Assembly: GCF_030848805.1 (NCBI RefSeq)
Contig: NC_092362.1
Location: 21,118,084-21,182,083 of the forward strand
From: Temnothorax longispinosus
Lineage: Eukaryota; Arthropoda; Insecta; Hymenoptera; Formicidae
Direction: 5' to 3'
Length of the DNA stretch: 64,000 nt
Of the stretch, positions 38,001-51,900 are shown in pieces; positions within the stretch are counted from its first letter, which is position 1; each line of letters begins with the position of its first letter. The notes under the pieces were generated by a model, which saw only the letters and a list, made by a program, of their open reading frames with translations, made no database searches and had not been told where the DNA came from. The position numbers were made by a program, and so were the translations under genes.

Positions 38001-39111
38001 ATTAGAATGTGCACTCCTTTTTACAAAAAGTTATGTCTTTATAACGGCATTCCTTTAACATATTGTATATACCCTGATAAAACAACGCGATACATGCAGC
38101 CTTGATTTTCACCTGCGTGTTAGTCATACACATGGCGTATATACAAATAGCGGCAAATTTTTCGCTCGTCGTTTTACGATTAACAACGATCGCTTTACGA
38201 TACAACTGGTAGCCCACCCTGTCGTCAACGTCCACATAGTACCGGCCCTAAATTACGCCTCACGCTCGCTTAACGATCGCCGCACCGCCGGTGTTCATTC
38301 CGCATTGTTCGATGTTGTTGTACGAACGCATGAACGATGTGTCGCTCGAAAGCGCAAGGAAATTCGATATTTCCTGTATGACGAGCGTCTTTCCCCACGT
38401 CGTCTATCAAAAATCTCGCGCCCTCTCCTCTTACTATACTCTCGATGTAGAGCACGACGCTCGGAGGAGGAGGTACGGTGGAGGATCCACGAACAGCGAG
38501 ACGGACACGTAACGAAGCTAGCTGTAAATAATGCGGACGGACAATGTTGTGAATTACGATGGTATCAAACCCATAAACGGCTATGGTTTTATGTCTGCCG
38601 CGGCGAAACGCGGCCGGCCGCACAGCGCGATCGTTCGCGCTCCGTCGTCGGCGGACGATGCCGGACCAACCGCGCTGTCACGCCGGGTGCTTTTCTTTTC
38701 CGTAATTGGTGCTTTCTCCGACGACGACTCCCGCGACCTCGTACCGGCGGGGACGCCGCTCTGCCGGAATAAAGTCACTTTATTGCTTGTAACGTTACAA
38801 AGTGGGACTTTAACGCGCGCATTTTTACGGTAATCTCCGCCGCTGTCGCGACGCCGGTTTATATCGTCGGGGGGAATTATCCTGGGATATTAAAGATATT
38901 ACGGTAATTGATGCGCGTGGCATGCACGGCCAGCGAGCAAGTTGACTGTGGACTTCTCATTAATTAAATATTTATTTTTATTAATAAGGTAATTAAATAC
39001 AAATTTTATCCTGCAAATATAATCGTTTTATATTAACGAAATAACGTCGATGTGCGATAATAAATAGCAAGAAATGTCTACAGAAATAAGACGATCCGGA
39101 ATTATTTGACA
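35038..39111. other. non-coding stretch, no gene seen
   Basis: CpG-rich at 35040-35640, 35990-36270, 37200-37690 and 38260-38860, AT-rich between. An 8-bp inverted repeat CCGAGTCA/TGACTCGG lies at 35373-35398. Several 100-155-codon frames overlap antisense ones and show no domain. Confidence 0.45.
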
Positions 39112-39355
39112 TTAAGGTAAAGGTACCAATACCCGGACACTTAAGCATAGGAAATGTATCAATACCTGGACACGCGTATCTGGATACCTTTAAAAAATAT
39201 AAATTTATGAAAATAAACGTTTGGATATTATAACTGAAGTTTCAAACTACAAGAAAAAAATACTTTTATCTTTGATTTTAATTCGCGTTATACTTATAAA
39301 TAATAAAGGTGTCCGGATATAGGTACATGTCCGGGTATTGGTACCTTTACCTTAA
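39112..39355. mobile_element. TTAA-flanked MITE with 24-bp terminal inverted repeats
   Basis: The element proper is 39116-39351 (236 bp). Both ends read inward GGTAAAGGTACCAATACCCG followed by GACA, essentially perfect, and each is flanked by TTAA (39112-39115 and 39352-39355). Diverged internal copies of the end motif (ATCAATACCTGGACACG; GTCCGGATATAGGTAC) suggest repeated terminal units. No reading frame. The TTAA duplication points to a piggyBac-like or Kolobok-like mobiliser. The end sequence differs from the GGGGATCC family elsewhere in the window. Confidence 0.88.
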
Positions 39356-42300
39356 TTACGATATGGAACGGATCCTCGATGCGACTTTCGAATCTTCGCA
39401 TTATGTCTTTTGTCGCGTATCCTTCAGGAAGGAGGCTACTTCATCCTTCGTCCTACGATAGCGCGTACCGTCGGCGTCGTACCGATACCTTTATTGCCCG
39501 GCAGGAGTTACGTATCGAGCGTGGTCCGCGTGTCGGAGAGTCGAGCGGATAAGTTTGCGGAGTGGAGAGAATAATGGAAGGACTTTCTACTATCAAATAG
39601 ATTTATGGATATCCAGCCGGGTACCTACTACCGAGGTTTATATGGCCGCGAGCACGCCGTCATGCTTTATCCGCCGTTAAGCGTAGACGTCTTTCGCGGA
39701 TATCCCGCGCGCTCTCCGCGAGAGAAGAGAATATGTTTATCGCCCCGCGCGCGAGATCATGAGGCGGGATTGACGCGGGAGGAGCGCGTGAAAGCCGGGC
39801 CTTCATATTGTTTGGTTACAGCTTTACGGAAACTCCCTATATCCGCCGCGCGCGTGTTTTACGGCACGCCCGGCGAGCGTATATACGTGCGCGCGATCCC
39901 AAAGCAACTGCCGGCTTAAATTATGGCAGGTGATTATAATGCCATATAATCGAGATAATAGCTCGCGGTGCGCAGGTTATCCGATTAAAACCGCGTAAGA
40001 ATATAGTGTTTATTACTTGACTGCGCATAACTCTGACTGTTACTTATAGCTCGTTATGAAATCTCATTGTAAATTGTATTTTGAAAAATTAATTTATCCC
40101 CTTTATCATAACTGTTCGAAAGAATCGCCGTGTAATAAAACCGTAGACGGATTATTTCGGAAGCGAACAATAGAGCCGCGGAATACTGACTCTGGAGAGG
40201 TCATCGAGATAGTCCATCTCGACTATATCTAGCGGGATTAATTCGACAATGATCAATACGTTTCGTGGTACTGTCGCATCCTCGAACTCGTTCGGAGACC
40301 GCAATCAGTGGTCAATTATTCACGTGGATGACTCGGCAGAAGGGGCACTCAACGTTTGAACGAGATCGAAGAACAACGATACCTATCATCTAATTCTAAC
40401 TCACGATTCATGGGTAGAACAACGTTACGGTAACCGTTATAGGACGATTCATTCTCCACGAAAGCACTGTCGGTACTTGCCGACGAACTCTTTGACCCTT
40501 TGGTCAATAAGCCGGTCGTTGATCGTCGACTTGATTAAACCTTTGGAATATATTGCATACTTTGGTGTATAATTCATTAAATTAAAAAATGTTTTTTAAA
40601 ATAAATTTTTTATATGCAAATAATATATGTTTAGCAGCATGTCTTGTAATTATAGATTCTCTCAACTTCACGATGTGAAAAGAAATATGTCTTTAGCTAT
40701 GATCTTTGTCTGCTTCACGTGCATAGTAACCATATGAGATGCTAAGCGATCTAAGTCGCGTTCCAGCAATTATCCGTTAGCCAAGCTAAACCGGCTAAGG
40801 TTCTCAGCATCACGGAGGACCGATGTGGAGCCTCGCGTTATCGCGCCACATCTCAATACTTCCGTTCGCCGGAGGGCGTAATCCTGCCCTCGATCACTGC
40901 ACACGATTCGCTCGTCTACGATTACACGATAAAAGTATGTAAACCTGTTCGTGAATTACTTTAAGTACATCGCCTCTAAGAACTTCTTTGGAAAGATCTT
41001 TAGCGGGATCGAGCCTTGCAGTTTTGTTGGTGCCACAAGTACATTTCAATTTTGTTTGTGAAGAAATAGAAATGTGTAATATCGAGAACATTAAATTTAT
41101 CTCTTTTTTCATAAAGAAATATATATTCTATCAATAATTTAATATTTAAACATAAAGAACTGCGACAGATATAAAGAACATCTGATGGAAGTCAAGAGTT
41201 ATATAAAATTATTTGACATTTCAATGTTTTGCAAAATTGTTCAATTAGTAATCTGTGCATCTTTATGCGGTTCTGATTTTTAAAAAGTTATACAACATAA
41301 ATTCTGCTTTTATATTCGTCTCTACTGACACTAGCAAATATCTTTTGTAATTTTACGCGATCCATATGGAGCACCACGATAAATAAACATCCCTAAATGT
41401 ATTTAATTTAAGCGTTCAGGTATATTACCTGATAGCCGAAACGTGTTTCTACATGTTTCACAATTCAATATCGCATTTATTTAACACACTATTATTTAGG
41501 TTGCAAGATTAAACACATGACATAATGAAGTAATAGACGGGGCATGTTTTTGATCAGAGTCTGGGCGTAACATCGATACATCACGCGAGAATAAAGAAAG
41601 TAACGTCAGTGCGTAAGTGCCCTGCCAATGTTTGTCCATTTTCCAACTGTTTATTCTCAAATTAACCTTCCGTGCATGTACAAACGCCCGCACGGCGTAA
41701 CGGGCGCGCGTGGCCGGCGCGTGTCACCTGTCTGTCACGGTCTCGTGAGTGCACGCCATCGCCACTTTCGTGGACACCCTCCACGGTGGAGACATGGCCG
41801 ATTGACCCCCAAGACCTGCTGCTGGAGGTATCCTCTCTGTTGATTGTCCGGCATATATACATATGTATATCCAAGAATATCAGAATTATCAAGCAAGCAT
41901 CTCTACTTTTTGCAGCAAACTTTATAAATCATAATAAAGAATTAAATCGTAGAAAAATGTAAAAAAACGCGATCTTAGAACATTAATTATTATTACAATT
42001 ATTGTAAGTAGTTTATGATTTCAAAGTTTCACTTTAAATATCAAAATATTTTAGTTCTTTTAAGCTAATGAGTTATTATATCTGTGAAAAGGTAAGACAA
42101 TTGATAAATAATAAGAGAAAACAAGACCGCTATGAGAGAAACACAATCGAATAAGATACAAGCCGTTTTCGGTCTAAGCTTAGGTCTTAGGCAGCTCAAT
42201 ATTAATTTTTCCATATACATGTATTATTGACAACACATATATATATATTCCAACGTTCCACTGCGCGCCGATCACAGCCGAACTTGAAACACAGTTGTCG

Positions 42301-44469
42301 TTGGAACATTAAAAACCCCTTTCCTCTCTCACAATTAAATCGACACAATTTAATTATTTAAAAACAATTGATAAATATGCTATAATATAATTACCCTATA
42401 TGAGATAAATAATAGCGTTTTGTTTATAAAATGATAGTATAATGTTTAGCCACTAAAATAGTCGCTTGAAAAATGCGAAGCGCCACTATTGTAAACCGGC
42501 AAAAGGATAAGACGAAGGGGGTTGCGCGGCGTCATATGCCGAGGATTCACGCACGGTTGGCGTAGGTGCGCGCCCCGTCTTGGGGGCTGCAGGTGCAGAA
42601 GGTGCTCCTTTAGCGGATTCATGCTTGCGTGATTCTAGGAGCCTGCAGGTCCTCCGCGGAGGGCCCCCTTCGCCAGCAGCGAGTCCTCCTGGCACGCGTT
42701 TCTGACCGCCGGTGTTCCGTAAACATATGCGAAGGAATCATGCTCGACTGCGCCGCCTTGCCACCCCGCAGGTATCCACCTCTTAGTGGCGACCGCAGGT
42801 GGTGGTGCACCTTAAACCGCCACCTCGAAGCAGGTTTTCAGGAAATATCCTGCGGTGTATCCATGCGTACAAACTTCAACTTGGTGCACGCTTTATATTA
42901 CGACTTTATTACCGTACATTTCTTTCGACTGATTTTTCCGATTCTTCTGTCTAATTTTACATCTCCTTAATTTCTAATCACTTTCTCGATATTATATTGT
43001 AGTGTTATAATAATAAATGGTTTCTACTGAATTTATTAGTAGATAATATCGTTTTGTATTAAATATCTATCGCTCTCTATGTGAAGAAGAATTAACGCAT
43101 TGAACATTGTAGAAAATATGGATGGTTATAAATAGTCGTCGATGGACTGTAGGAGGCTGCATAAGCGCAAGACGTTTTTCATGACGGCTAGATCCTGGCG
43201 ATATCTCGACGGTATTGTCGGCCGGCATTTTTGCCGGAGGGTGAAAATCGCAAATGTAAATCGTCACCGGGTTGCATGTTGATACCCACGCGTTCGGATG
43301 TTAAATGTAGAAGGATTATGGCAGAGTCGTGCGCGTCACGGTACCGATATTTCGAATGTATCGACGGCCGACATCAGTCGGGGTGGGGTTTACGGAGGTG
43401 TTCCGTGGAGATGCCGTGCACAACGGTATGCGGCGCGGATTTGCGCATCGAGTCTCGAATCGATCTCGCTTTTTTCTCGTCTTTCTTTACTTTTTGTTTT
43501 TTGCTACTTGCCTCGAACGGAAGTGCGGCTGATATCGGCCGTATTCAACGATGAAGGGTAAAATGTGTATAAGGTAATACGCTACCCGTATCTCTGTTAT
43601 AAAAAAGAAAACGTAACGAGACACGTTGAACCGCCGCAGTTGGCAGGTAGCAGGAAGGTAGGTCCTCAAATAGAGAAGCCCTCGTGGGATAAGCATACAA
43701 AAGTCATCGCTCGGAGTCAAACAATAAAATTAATTCGTGTGCTGTGCGCATTATCGCATCCGACCGTTATTATCGTACGGTCGATGCTGTTTGTAGATGT
43801 TATTTTTCAAATTCCCTCCTTTTGTCCAGCGAGTCAAACTACATTATATATTCATGAATTAATATCACTAAATATACTGATACATGTGATTATTGCAGTT
43901 TTAATATCTTGAAAAAATTGATAACTTGATTAGTAATATGATTACTTAATTAATAATTTATTGGATTTTGTGAACTAATGACGATTATTTAAAAGTTAAG
44001 AAATTTCTGATTTTGATAAAAAGTAGAAAGAACTAAAAATGTATTTCCTGCATTTTTTTTTTTGAAAGTTGATAAAAGGAAGGTACTTCTCGTCTCGTAA
44101 AAATATCGCGTACCATCAAAACGCTAAAGAATTCAGCACAATTCGTCATCGTCAGCGAGATTGTGCCGCCGTGACGTCGCTTTCATTTTAAATTCCCAAG
44201 CGGCGACGCGAAATGGCCTCCTCACGAACGAAGCACGACAAAGAGTCGTCGTGAAACGCTCTGAAAAGTGGAGCAGCAGCTCCCTTTTCTCGCGGGCGAG
44301 GTCAAGAGGTCTCGCGCGCTCCCTTTGTTCCCTTTTTCGTGGCGGGGCACCGTTGAAATCAGGTGTCGCGCGGGTGTGTTGCCGGTACCTTTCACCATGG
44401 CAACTATTGTTTCGGAGCGCAACGTACGTTTCGTGGCTCCGTGTGGAAACCGCGGACTGCACGTTCCGT
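39356..44469. other. non-coding stretch, no gene seen
   Basis: Largely AT-rich between 40540 and 43020, with CpG-rich parts at 39460-39910 and 42480-42840. A short inverted repeat CCAACGTTCCACTG/CAGTTGTCGTTGG lies near 42250-42305. No credible exon. Confidence 0.45.
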
Positions 44470-44507
44470 GTGCGTGCGTGCGTGCGTGCGTGCGTGCGCG
44501 CGCGCGT
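44470..44507. repeat. (GTGC)n tract with CG run
   Basis: TGCGTGCGTGCG repeats end in alternating CG. It lies inside overlapping sense and antisense frames (44133-44718) that are composition artefacts. Confidence 0.92.
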
Positions 44508-47500
44508 TTGCACGCGGTTGCGTGCGGTGACTACGAGAGCGAGTGCATCGGCACGCGTACGACGGGCGCAGGTGTACGCAGGTCGCACGTCGTTACGCTG
44601 CAAGGCACCTACCCGCACGATTTCTAAGATAACGGTTGACACTCGTAATTATCGACTCTCCCCGAGAGCAGATATGCATTCTTTTTATGCGAGCGCGCAT
44701 AACGCTCCGCGCTCTTAACAGGTAACACCCTGGCGGCGCGCATCCGCGTTTCTACATCTGTCAGGTTTCGTTAGAATTTATCGTGGTAGACGCTATTAGC
44801 TTAGCGTATACGCGGCAGCGCAAGTAACGCAACATTGCGAGGGAAGCTACCGGCACGATCAACCCATTAGCGCTAACCGTGTAATTCGAAAATAATTTAT
44901 CCGCTTCCTTATTATCCGCACTCTACGCGGCTGTTATTATTTCGCAGTACGTGCAGCCATTCTGCCGGCGCTACATTGTTATTATAGCCCGATTATACTA
45001 CGTGCTGTGCCGAGGCTCGCGTGCTTATCAATCTTCATGATAAAGACGGTATTAAATTAGACTCAATTATTGTTACTATTCTATACGCTGCTCTATTATT
45101 ACACACATGTCTTTAGAGACATGCATTGTCAGCGTTAACAAACGCTGATATTAAATCAGACTAATTGACAATATTATTACGCGTGTAAATATTTTTTTTT
45201 TGCATCCGTCAATTAATATATTCTTGCAAATTATACCTTGTAACATCATAAAAATGATTTAAGAAAATTTGTTTCTCCTTTTTCTGGCTTTACTTTTTCC
45301 AAACAATTTTGGTGAAGCCGAGATGGCTTTATTTTGTATGCCTTCAGTTACTTTTCGTCCGACACGATCACGCATTGGGATTGGTAGCGCAATTATCGGT
45401 CTCGGCACGATCGTCCCGTTAACGTCAATTGTCGAGACTCCCCCGATTCGAGGTAAAGGCGAATATAGGCGCGACCGGTCGCGTGGCCGGCACGCGCCTT
45501 CACCGATGACAACTTCCGCCCCTCCTGCCGGAAGTCGTGCCGAGTGTCGACGGCGCAACTGCACAGCCTGCATTCTAGATGCACCCGCCTCTATGTACGT
45601 TGAGCAAGTGGCTGTCAGCATGTGAGCAAAGTGACGTCCTTTACTTGTACGCAAATATGCTTTCATGCGTTTGGGCGTCCGTTTACCTTTCTTTGTGATT
45701 GCTCCTAAAGTCGCGTGGGTATTTGAGTACATCGGAATAATTTTTATAATAATGCTGAATTTCGGTGAAGTAACAAACTATATATCTGCACCTTAGGGAT
45801 AAAGAATCGTATTTCCAGTTTTTGTTAAAAAGAAGTTAATTTGTAACAAGTATTTTAGTATACCAAGAGCTTAAATTGTATAATGGTGATCTTGTGTCCA
45901 GTATTACTAGTTCCTAAGATACAATGTTTAGAAAAAAATCATATTAGAAGTTTTCATAGAAATAATAAACTTTAAACCCTGTTTTTTTTTTCAAAATTTA
46001 TAATAATAAAAATACAATTTTTTATCTCTAAGGTACAGACATCTAATAGAAAGTTTGGTATTACTTTTCCACGAAAAAAAATTCCAAGTAAAAATGTTTT
46101 TATAGATTGAGAATTAATTTTTGCGGCTTAGGCATATCGATTCAGCTTCCGGTTAGTCTCTTAGTTTCGTACAGTGACCGCACTGTTGCTTTCTGGTGCA
46201 GGCACGATTGTCGCAACCGTGCTATCTGGTTGCAGCAGGATCGCGGGTGCATTAAGATCAAGATAGCGCTTATTTACGCATTCCAAGATGGCGGCAGGTG
46301 GGCCGTCATAAAAGTTAACTTGTAAGATGATATAGTGTCCGACCGATGCTCCGGCACGGGCGCAATGCGGGAGCTGTGCCGTAATAAACGCCGTTTTATT
46401 GTGTGACCCACGGTGTCGCTGCCCTTTCGTAAATAAAGAGGCGCTGCGAGAATTTCGACGTTTTTACGCCCTTATGCGTAGCTAGACCATAAATCTCGAT
46501 AAAATGTGGAACTAAGAAATTGAACGTTTTGTCGCGACCCTTATGTCGAACTGCAAATCAAACGTTTCTCCTATAATACCTGCCTGCATTTTCTTATGCC
46601 TATTGAGATTTAACGTTGCTAATTAATTAAGAATTAAAATTATAAATAACTTTATCTTAAAAGTTACTAATTTTTTTTATACAAAAGAAATCCACGTTCA
46701 CTGGATGCGCTTCTGCAGTTTGCCATACGAAGCGACTTGTATTTTTAACGGGACCCAACTGTGTACGCGGGACGCAAATTCGACTTCCACGAGTTACGAC
46801 ACGGACGACAACTCGTTTTCGAGAGTGCGAGTGCCGTGCGAGTACAGAGAAAAGGGGCCATTGACCCCCGTGACACATCCCCCATCCATTCGGGTATTTC
46901 AAGGACAAAAGTCGACCTCCTTCGCGATCTTTTTCCTGGTTTCTTCCTGGCCCGTCTCCGTCTACAATTTAAAGACGCTCGTATGCGCGCGACTCTCTTT
47001 CCTGCGCCAAAAAGGAAGACAAAGGATCCCATCCCACTCTACCCTGCACCCCGAAAAGGTGCTGCGCGAGAAGCCGGCATATATCGCGACCGGCTAATCT
47101 AAAAATACTGAAGTCGACCTTTCCCGCGGCAAGAGTGATGGCCCCGGACGACTGCTAAATCAACGGCGAGATTGAGATGCAAATGCAGTCTCACGCGTTC
47201 TGCGAGAAGGGGGAAAGGGTGCGTCACGGAGAAAGAGGAAATGGAATGGCGGGGGTGCGGGAAGAAGGAAGATGCAAAGTCGGGGACGACGCTGCGAGAG
47301 ATGAGAAGAGCTGCGGAGAGCGAGAGAAAACACGGATGAAGGAGAAAAAGAGAGAGAGAGAGAGAGAGGCAGAGGGAAAGGGAAAAAACGACGTCGCGAT
47401 AGCTGTGCAATTCGTGCAATTAACATTTATAATGTCTCCATCCGGCGGCGCTGACAGGGCAGGCGAACGGTCGTGCGCATAAAACGCAGAATTTAACGCC

Positions 47501-48083
47501 GATAATTCAATCCGGCCACGATTGTGCACCGCCCTCGCTCTCCTCGCCTACCCTTTATCCCTCTCCCCTCTTTTTTCACCGCGCCAGCTGAAATAACTTT
47601 ATTGAATTTTGCGCGTTCCGGCCGATCTCGCAATAACTCATGCGCGATGTGCACAGGACCCGGCCGCGGAACCAGCTGATATCGCGGGTCCGATCTACTG
47701 GCGGCGAAGTCCATGTGCGTACTTGCATGCGTGCACTTGTGTCCGCGGGCGCTTATACCACACGGAAAATGGAAATAAATTGTGCGGTATCTCGCCGCGT
47801 ATTCTCATCGGTGTCATCAGTGTCACGGCCTGTTCTGCACCGATCAGAAGGATACCATATCTGGAATAAACTGGTTCTGGTGTTTTTTAAGATGACGAAT
47901 GTATTGTCGCCAACGAAATACCATCGTGATCTTTTGAAGAGAAGTAATAGAATATAATAGCGGATAAATAAACTGATATAAATATATAAATACGAAGAAT
48001 GATATACATAATCAATGGCAAAGTATTACGAGAAGGACCTTCGATAAATAATCTTTTAAGTTTTCTAAATAAAAAGAGATTTA
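44508..48083. other. non-coding stretch, no gene seen
   Basis: CpG-rich around 44500-44620, 45400-45600 and 46700-47870, AT-rich elsewhere. A (GA)n run lies at 47350-47368. A pair of small hairpins, ACATGTCT/AGACATG and TCAGCGTT/AACGCTGA, lies near 45106-45150. The 157-codon minus frame at 45259-45732 is opposed by a 118-codon plus frame and has no domain. Confidence 0.45.
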
Positions 48084-49160
48084 TCACGTTTCATCAGACG
48101 CATTTTGGAATTCGTTTAATGGAAGATGGTCTGATTTTATGTCTCCTATTGGCAACCATTTGCAACGTATTTTCTTCGTTTCCTGTCGACATAAAATAAA
48201 TTCGTAATGCTGAGATTTTTTTCTTTTTCAGTAAAATTGATGCAAAAACTTACAGATTTTATTATGGTCCCACTGGGGTCGATTTTGCATATTTCATATT
48301 TAAAGAGAATAGTATGTTCCTTATCGCCTATGTGCAGCACTCTTTCACGTATATGTCTAACAATATGAAACTCGAAGATTCTCGTAACAACCACATTTGT
48401 TATCAGTCCGATCCATTTGGTATTCAATAAATCTAAAGATTACAAATGTATAGATTATTAAATTGTTAAATACTCCACTCAGTTAAATTATTAAATACTT
48501 TATTAAATATCGATTAAGTAATATAAATGTTTTGCCTTTGTGAGCTGTGCGATTTATCATCACATTCCCTTGGGTCAGCATATCATCCGTTTTACTGATA
48601 AAATAACAATCACGACCTGTAAAACTTATCTGATTTTTTCCATACTCGACAATTATCTGCAAGCACATGTAGAAATATATTCGAGAAATTTAATCAAATG
48701 TTCTGTATTTTTAGTTAATTTTATCACTTTATACTGATATTCACCCGAAAGTCCATTTGATCGCCGGACGTTCGCACGCTATGAAATTCCTTATCGAGCC
48801 ATTTGGAGTTTGTCTCGCTTTTTACCGCAAAATCCTGAATCGGTCCGAGTATTTTCAGAACCGGGACAGAGCGGAAACACGTTATCTGTTTCAGTAACGA
48901 TGGAGAGTGGGATAACTTGAGTAGATGCCAACGATTATTATCTCGTAATCCGTTACCTGTGTACTGCTTGGCACAAAAATATGTCCAATTTTATACGCGT
49001 TTGCATCAAAGATATATGGAATCAGAGTGTAATCAGGTGCCCCAATTTCTCGAGCTACAATCGGTCCAATAGTGTTCCAACAGTGAACGGTATTTAAATT
49101 TTTTGGAATAGAAAATCTTCGTTTCTTCTTGACGATCAGCATACGCGTTTCATCATGCAT
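48084..49160 (-). CDS. predicted five-exon gene, unrecognised product (~236 aa)
   Basis: Exons in order: 49160-48957, 48885-48745, 48656-48596, 48432-48254 and 48209-48084. Donors are CAG|GTAACG, CGG|GTGAAT, A|GTAAAA and TCT|GTAAGT. Acceptors are AACAG, TGCAG, TTTAG and CTCAG. Phases are 0, 0, 1, 0, and every junction keeps the frame open from ATG (AAA before it) to TGA. Introns are 71, 88, 163 and 44 bp; the last is unusually short. An alternative donor at 48617 would shorten exon 3. The product would be about 236 residues, basic at the N-terminus (VKKKRRF), with long protein-like segments (GAPDYTLIPYIFDANAY; FEFHIVRHIRERVLHIGDK) and no signal peptide or membrane helix. I do not recognise the family. 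No polyadenylation signal is obvious. Confidence 0.5.
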
Positions 49161-51860
49161 TTTGACATTAGTTAACTATTTTGGTTATAGCCGATTCTCG
49201 TTCGATAAGTAACATTAATGGCAATTGAATTGTGACGAATATCATACGTATTTGACAAAAGGATCGATAAATTATATGTTTTCTTTTCCGTAAAATACTT
49301 AACTTCTCTCTTCATTAAAATTTATAAAACTAATTGTTTCCGACAGTCCAACTTTGATTTTAATTTATAAATATTTTTTCTTTATTTAAATTATTATCGG
49401 AATTTTCTATATCTCATTATACGAGAGAAAAGTCGGCCGAGGAATTCACGAGGACACCGACGAGTTCCAAATCGAATCAAGTGATATTACTGTGGCCGAT
49501 CGATCACGAAACTCGTTCTTTTGGTCGGCGCAAGTACATCGGTCCAGTCATTTGTAATCATTAGCGGTATGGTACCGTTGGCACCGACATCTTATTATGT
49601 CATTTCATTTCGTACTTTTTTTGCTCGCCGCAGTGCGTCACCGATGTAGATAACTCGGCATTGTTGTTGTAAACAGCTATTCGACCATTATTTATTGACG
49701 CAGATGAAACATTGAATTATCTTTTATTCAGTGTGGACGAATAAAACAAAACGTGTGAATAATCGTTTTGAGTTATAACAGGATCATCCAACTACAAGTA
49801 TGTCACGTAGGTATATATATCTTCTTTTATCCTTCTTCTGTAATCTTTGAGTCAATATATTATATTCGTGAATTTTAAAAGTGCGCGGTGTAGTAATACC
49901 ACAGTATGTGGTAATACATTCTATCTATAGGATCCAAATGCACATAAAGATCCACGTCTTCCGACCTTCGTGATGAATCTGTGATTACGATAAAATAATC
50001 GCGTTGCATCATCAGTAGCGGTGGACGCGGTAGCAACCGGCGAGGAGCGAGACGGGCTCTGGGGTAAGCCCCTTAAATTTCCAGACCGGCAAATTGAAAC
50101 GGCCCCGGGCCGCGCGCCGCGTCCCGATATTGCTTATGGTACAAATTTAATAAGGCGCCTGCTGGGGCCACCAGTTACCATGCTAATATCATCCGCCATC
50201 GGCCGCGCACAGCTTCTCTCCACCTGACGCCTGGATGAACGCGAAGAAAAAGATGAAGGTTGGGAAAAAAGGGGCAACGCGGGGAGCGGATAGCGGGGCG
50301 GCAGAGCGCTGCGGAGGGGAACCGACGGCGACGGCAAAGATGAGTGCCACGGATGTGGACGACGAGGGACACGGGGCGACTCGTAACCCGTAATGTTATG
50401 GCACTGCCCACCGCGCGAGAGGGGCCTTAAAGGGCCCTCGTGCCGGGGTCTTTAGTGCCAAATTGGTTATGCGAACGCTTTACGACACGGCGCGCCGATA
50501 TTAACCGAATGAATTACATAAATTATCTTCAGCGTTACCTCGAGAATGACGACGACGACTGGGCCGAGAAACGGCTCAGGCTGAACTTTCATGCGCACGT
50601 CCGTGAGTTCTGCGCAGATTCCAGCACTTCAATTGCATGGGCACCGGAGAAAGATACCTTTGAGAGAATTACCTCTCTTCCTCCGAGGAAGAAAACGGTG
50701 CAGTTACGGTTGCAAAATTTCCACACGTATTCACGTTGTTTAGCGATTTATAGTTATGCAGAACAGTATCTCTCATAATTTTATTTGCAGTCTAAAAGTT
50801 AATACTATTTTGAATTTCTATTGATACTAATTTGCCACTGCAATTGTAGTATTTTTAATGCTTATGATGCAATCGCGAAGAAAATTAATCAGCAATTTCT
50901 CCCTGCGCGAATCATGTATCCTTATTTTCAGGGTCAGCGCATATTACTTTGAAAAGTCACAGATTCCTGCACTGAAATTCCGCGGAACTCATCATTCACT
51001 GATGCGGCGCATGCTGCTCGCGAGCATAACGAGGATAGCGTCCGCACATCACATGCGGTCCGATCTCATCCCCTGTCATTTTATCATCCGACGGACTCTG
51101 ACTCTTGCGGGGTACCTACCGCACTCTCTCGAGCATGCCGTCTCTCGATGGGCAGCAGCGCAGTAATCTCGTTGCGTCCTTCGTCATTCGTCCGTACCAA
51201 ATAAGACGAGATAAAGGCGGGCGTGGGGCGAAGGAGACTCCTCGCAGAGAGGCGGAATCAAGTAGGGACATTTTTATCAGTCGTCGAGTCCTCCGCGGGA
51301 GGTCCCCGTACGCGCACGCACGTGCCTACATATTCCATCGAAAATTTCGCGAAGGTTGCACCGAAGGGAACCTCTTGTTCCTCCAGGTTACGCTCTCGGC
51401 AGGCAGGTTCGGCGGTTTAAAGTGGAAGAGTCCACGAATGATGGAAGTGAGGCCGCGGTAACAACGGTCGTTAGATGAAAAATTCAACAGCCGCCTGGGG
51501 TGGAGGGGTAGAAGAGTTGGTTGTTGCATGAAGGTGTAAGATAAGACGAAGATGCGGGTCGCTTAACGCGGTTCGCAGGTGAAACGACACAAGGGCCGTT
51601 GCCACTGCAAGGTGCGTCAACATGTATCAAACAGCTCCACGAGGAACCTGCATTAGTAACGATTAATATTCGTGTGAATATTTAGTTTCGATAAGATTAT
51701 CTAATTGACAGATTATAGATATTATAATTACATTTTACAAAAAAAATTGACTTTTTTATACAAATCAATTTAATTCTAACTAACAAATTAATCAAGTCGG
51801 TTGCAAGTTTAAGAATTGGATATCAGACTTGATTTTGAAATATATATTTTATATCATCTT
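49161..51860. other. non-coding stretch, no gene seen
   Basis: AT-rich at 49200-49420 and 49680-49990, GC-rich at 50020-50460 and 51090-51440. A hairpin-like GTAGTAATACC/GGTAATAC lies near 49890-49915. A 112-codon plus-strand frame at 50440-50778 has no family signature and I leave it out. Confidence 0.45.
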
Positions 51861-51890
51861 ATAATAGTATCGTTTATAATAGTATCGTTT
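51861..51890 (+). repeat. perfect 15-bp tandem duplication
   Basis: ATAATAGTATCGTTT occurs twice in a row, six bases before the TTAA at the outer left end of the large inverted-repeat structure. Confidence 0.9.
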
Positions 51891-51900
51891 TGTTGCTTAA

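Noticed and set aside
40894..41112. 72-codon minus frame with a hydrophobic start and CTCGTNK-type Cys motif
   Set aside because: Possible exon ending CAG|GTTTAC, but the donor is weak and no partner exon with compatible phase was found.
44133..44718. 185-codon plus and 169-codon minus overlapping frames
   Set aside because: Both pass through a GTGC repeat and Arg/Ala/Cys-rich low-complexity sequence; composition artefact.
45259..45732. 157-codon minus frame and a plus frame beginning with a hydrophobic, signal-peptide-like stretch
   Set aside because: Opposed frames, no conserved motif, and no flanking exon structure that would make one of them a gene.
50440..50778. 112-codon plus frame with an acidic DDDD run
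   Set aside because: No family signature, no flanking exons, and a GC-biased start; insufficient for a gene call.
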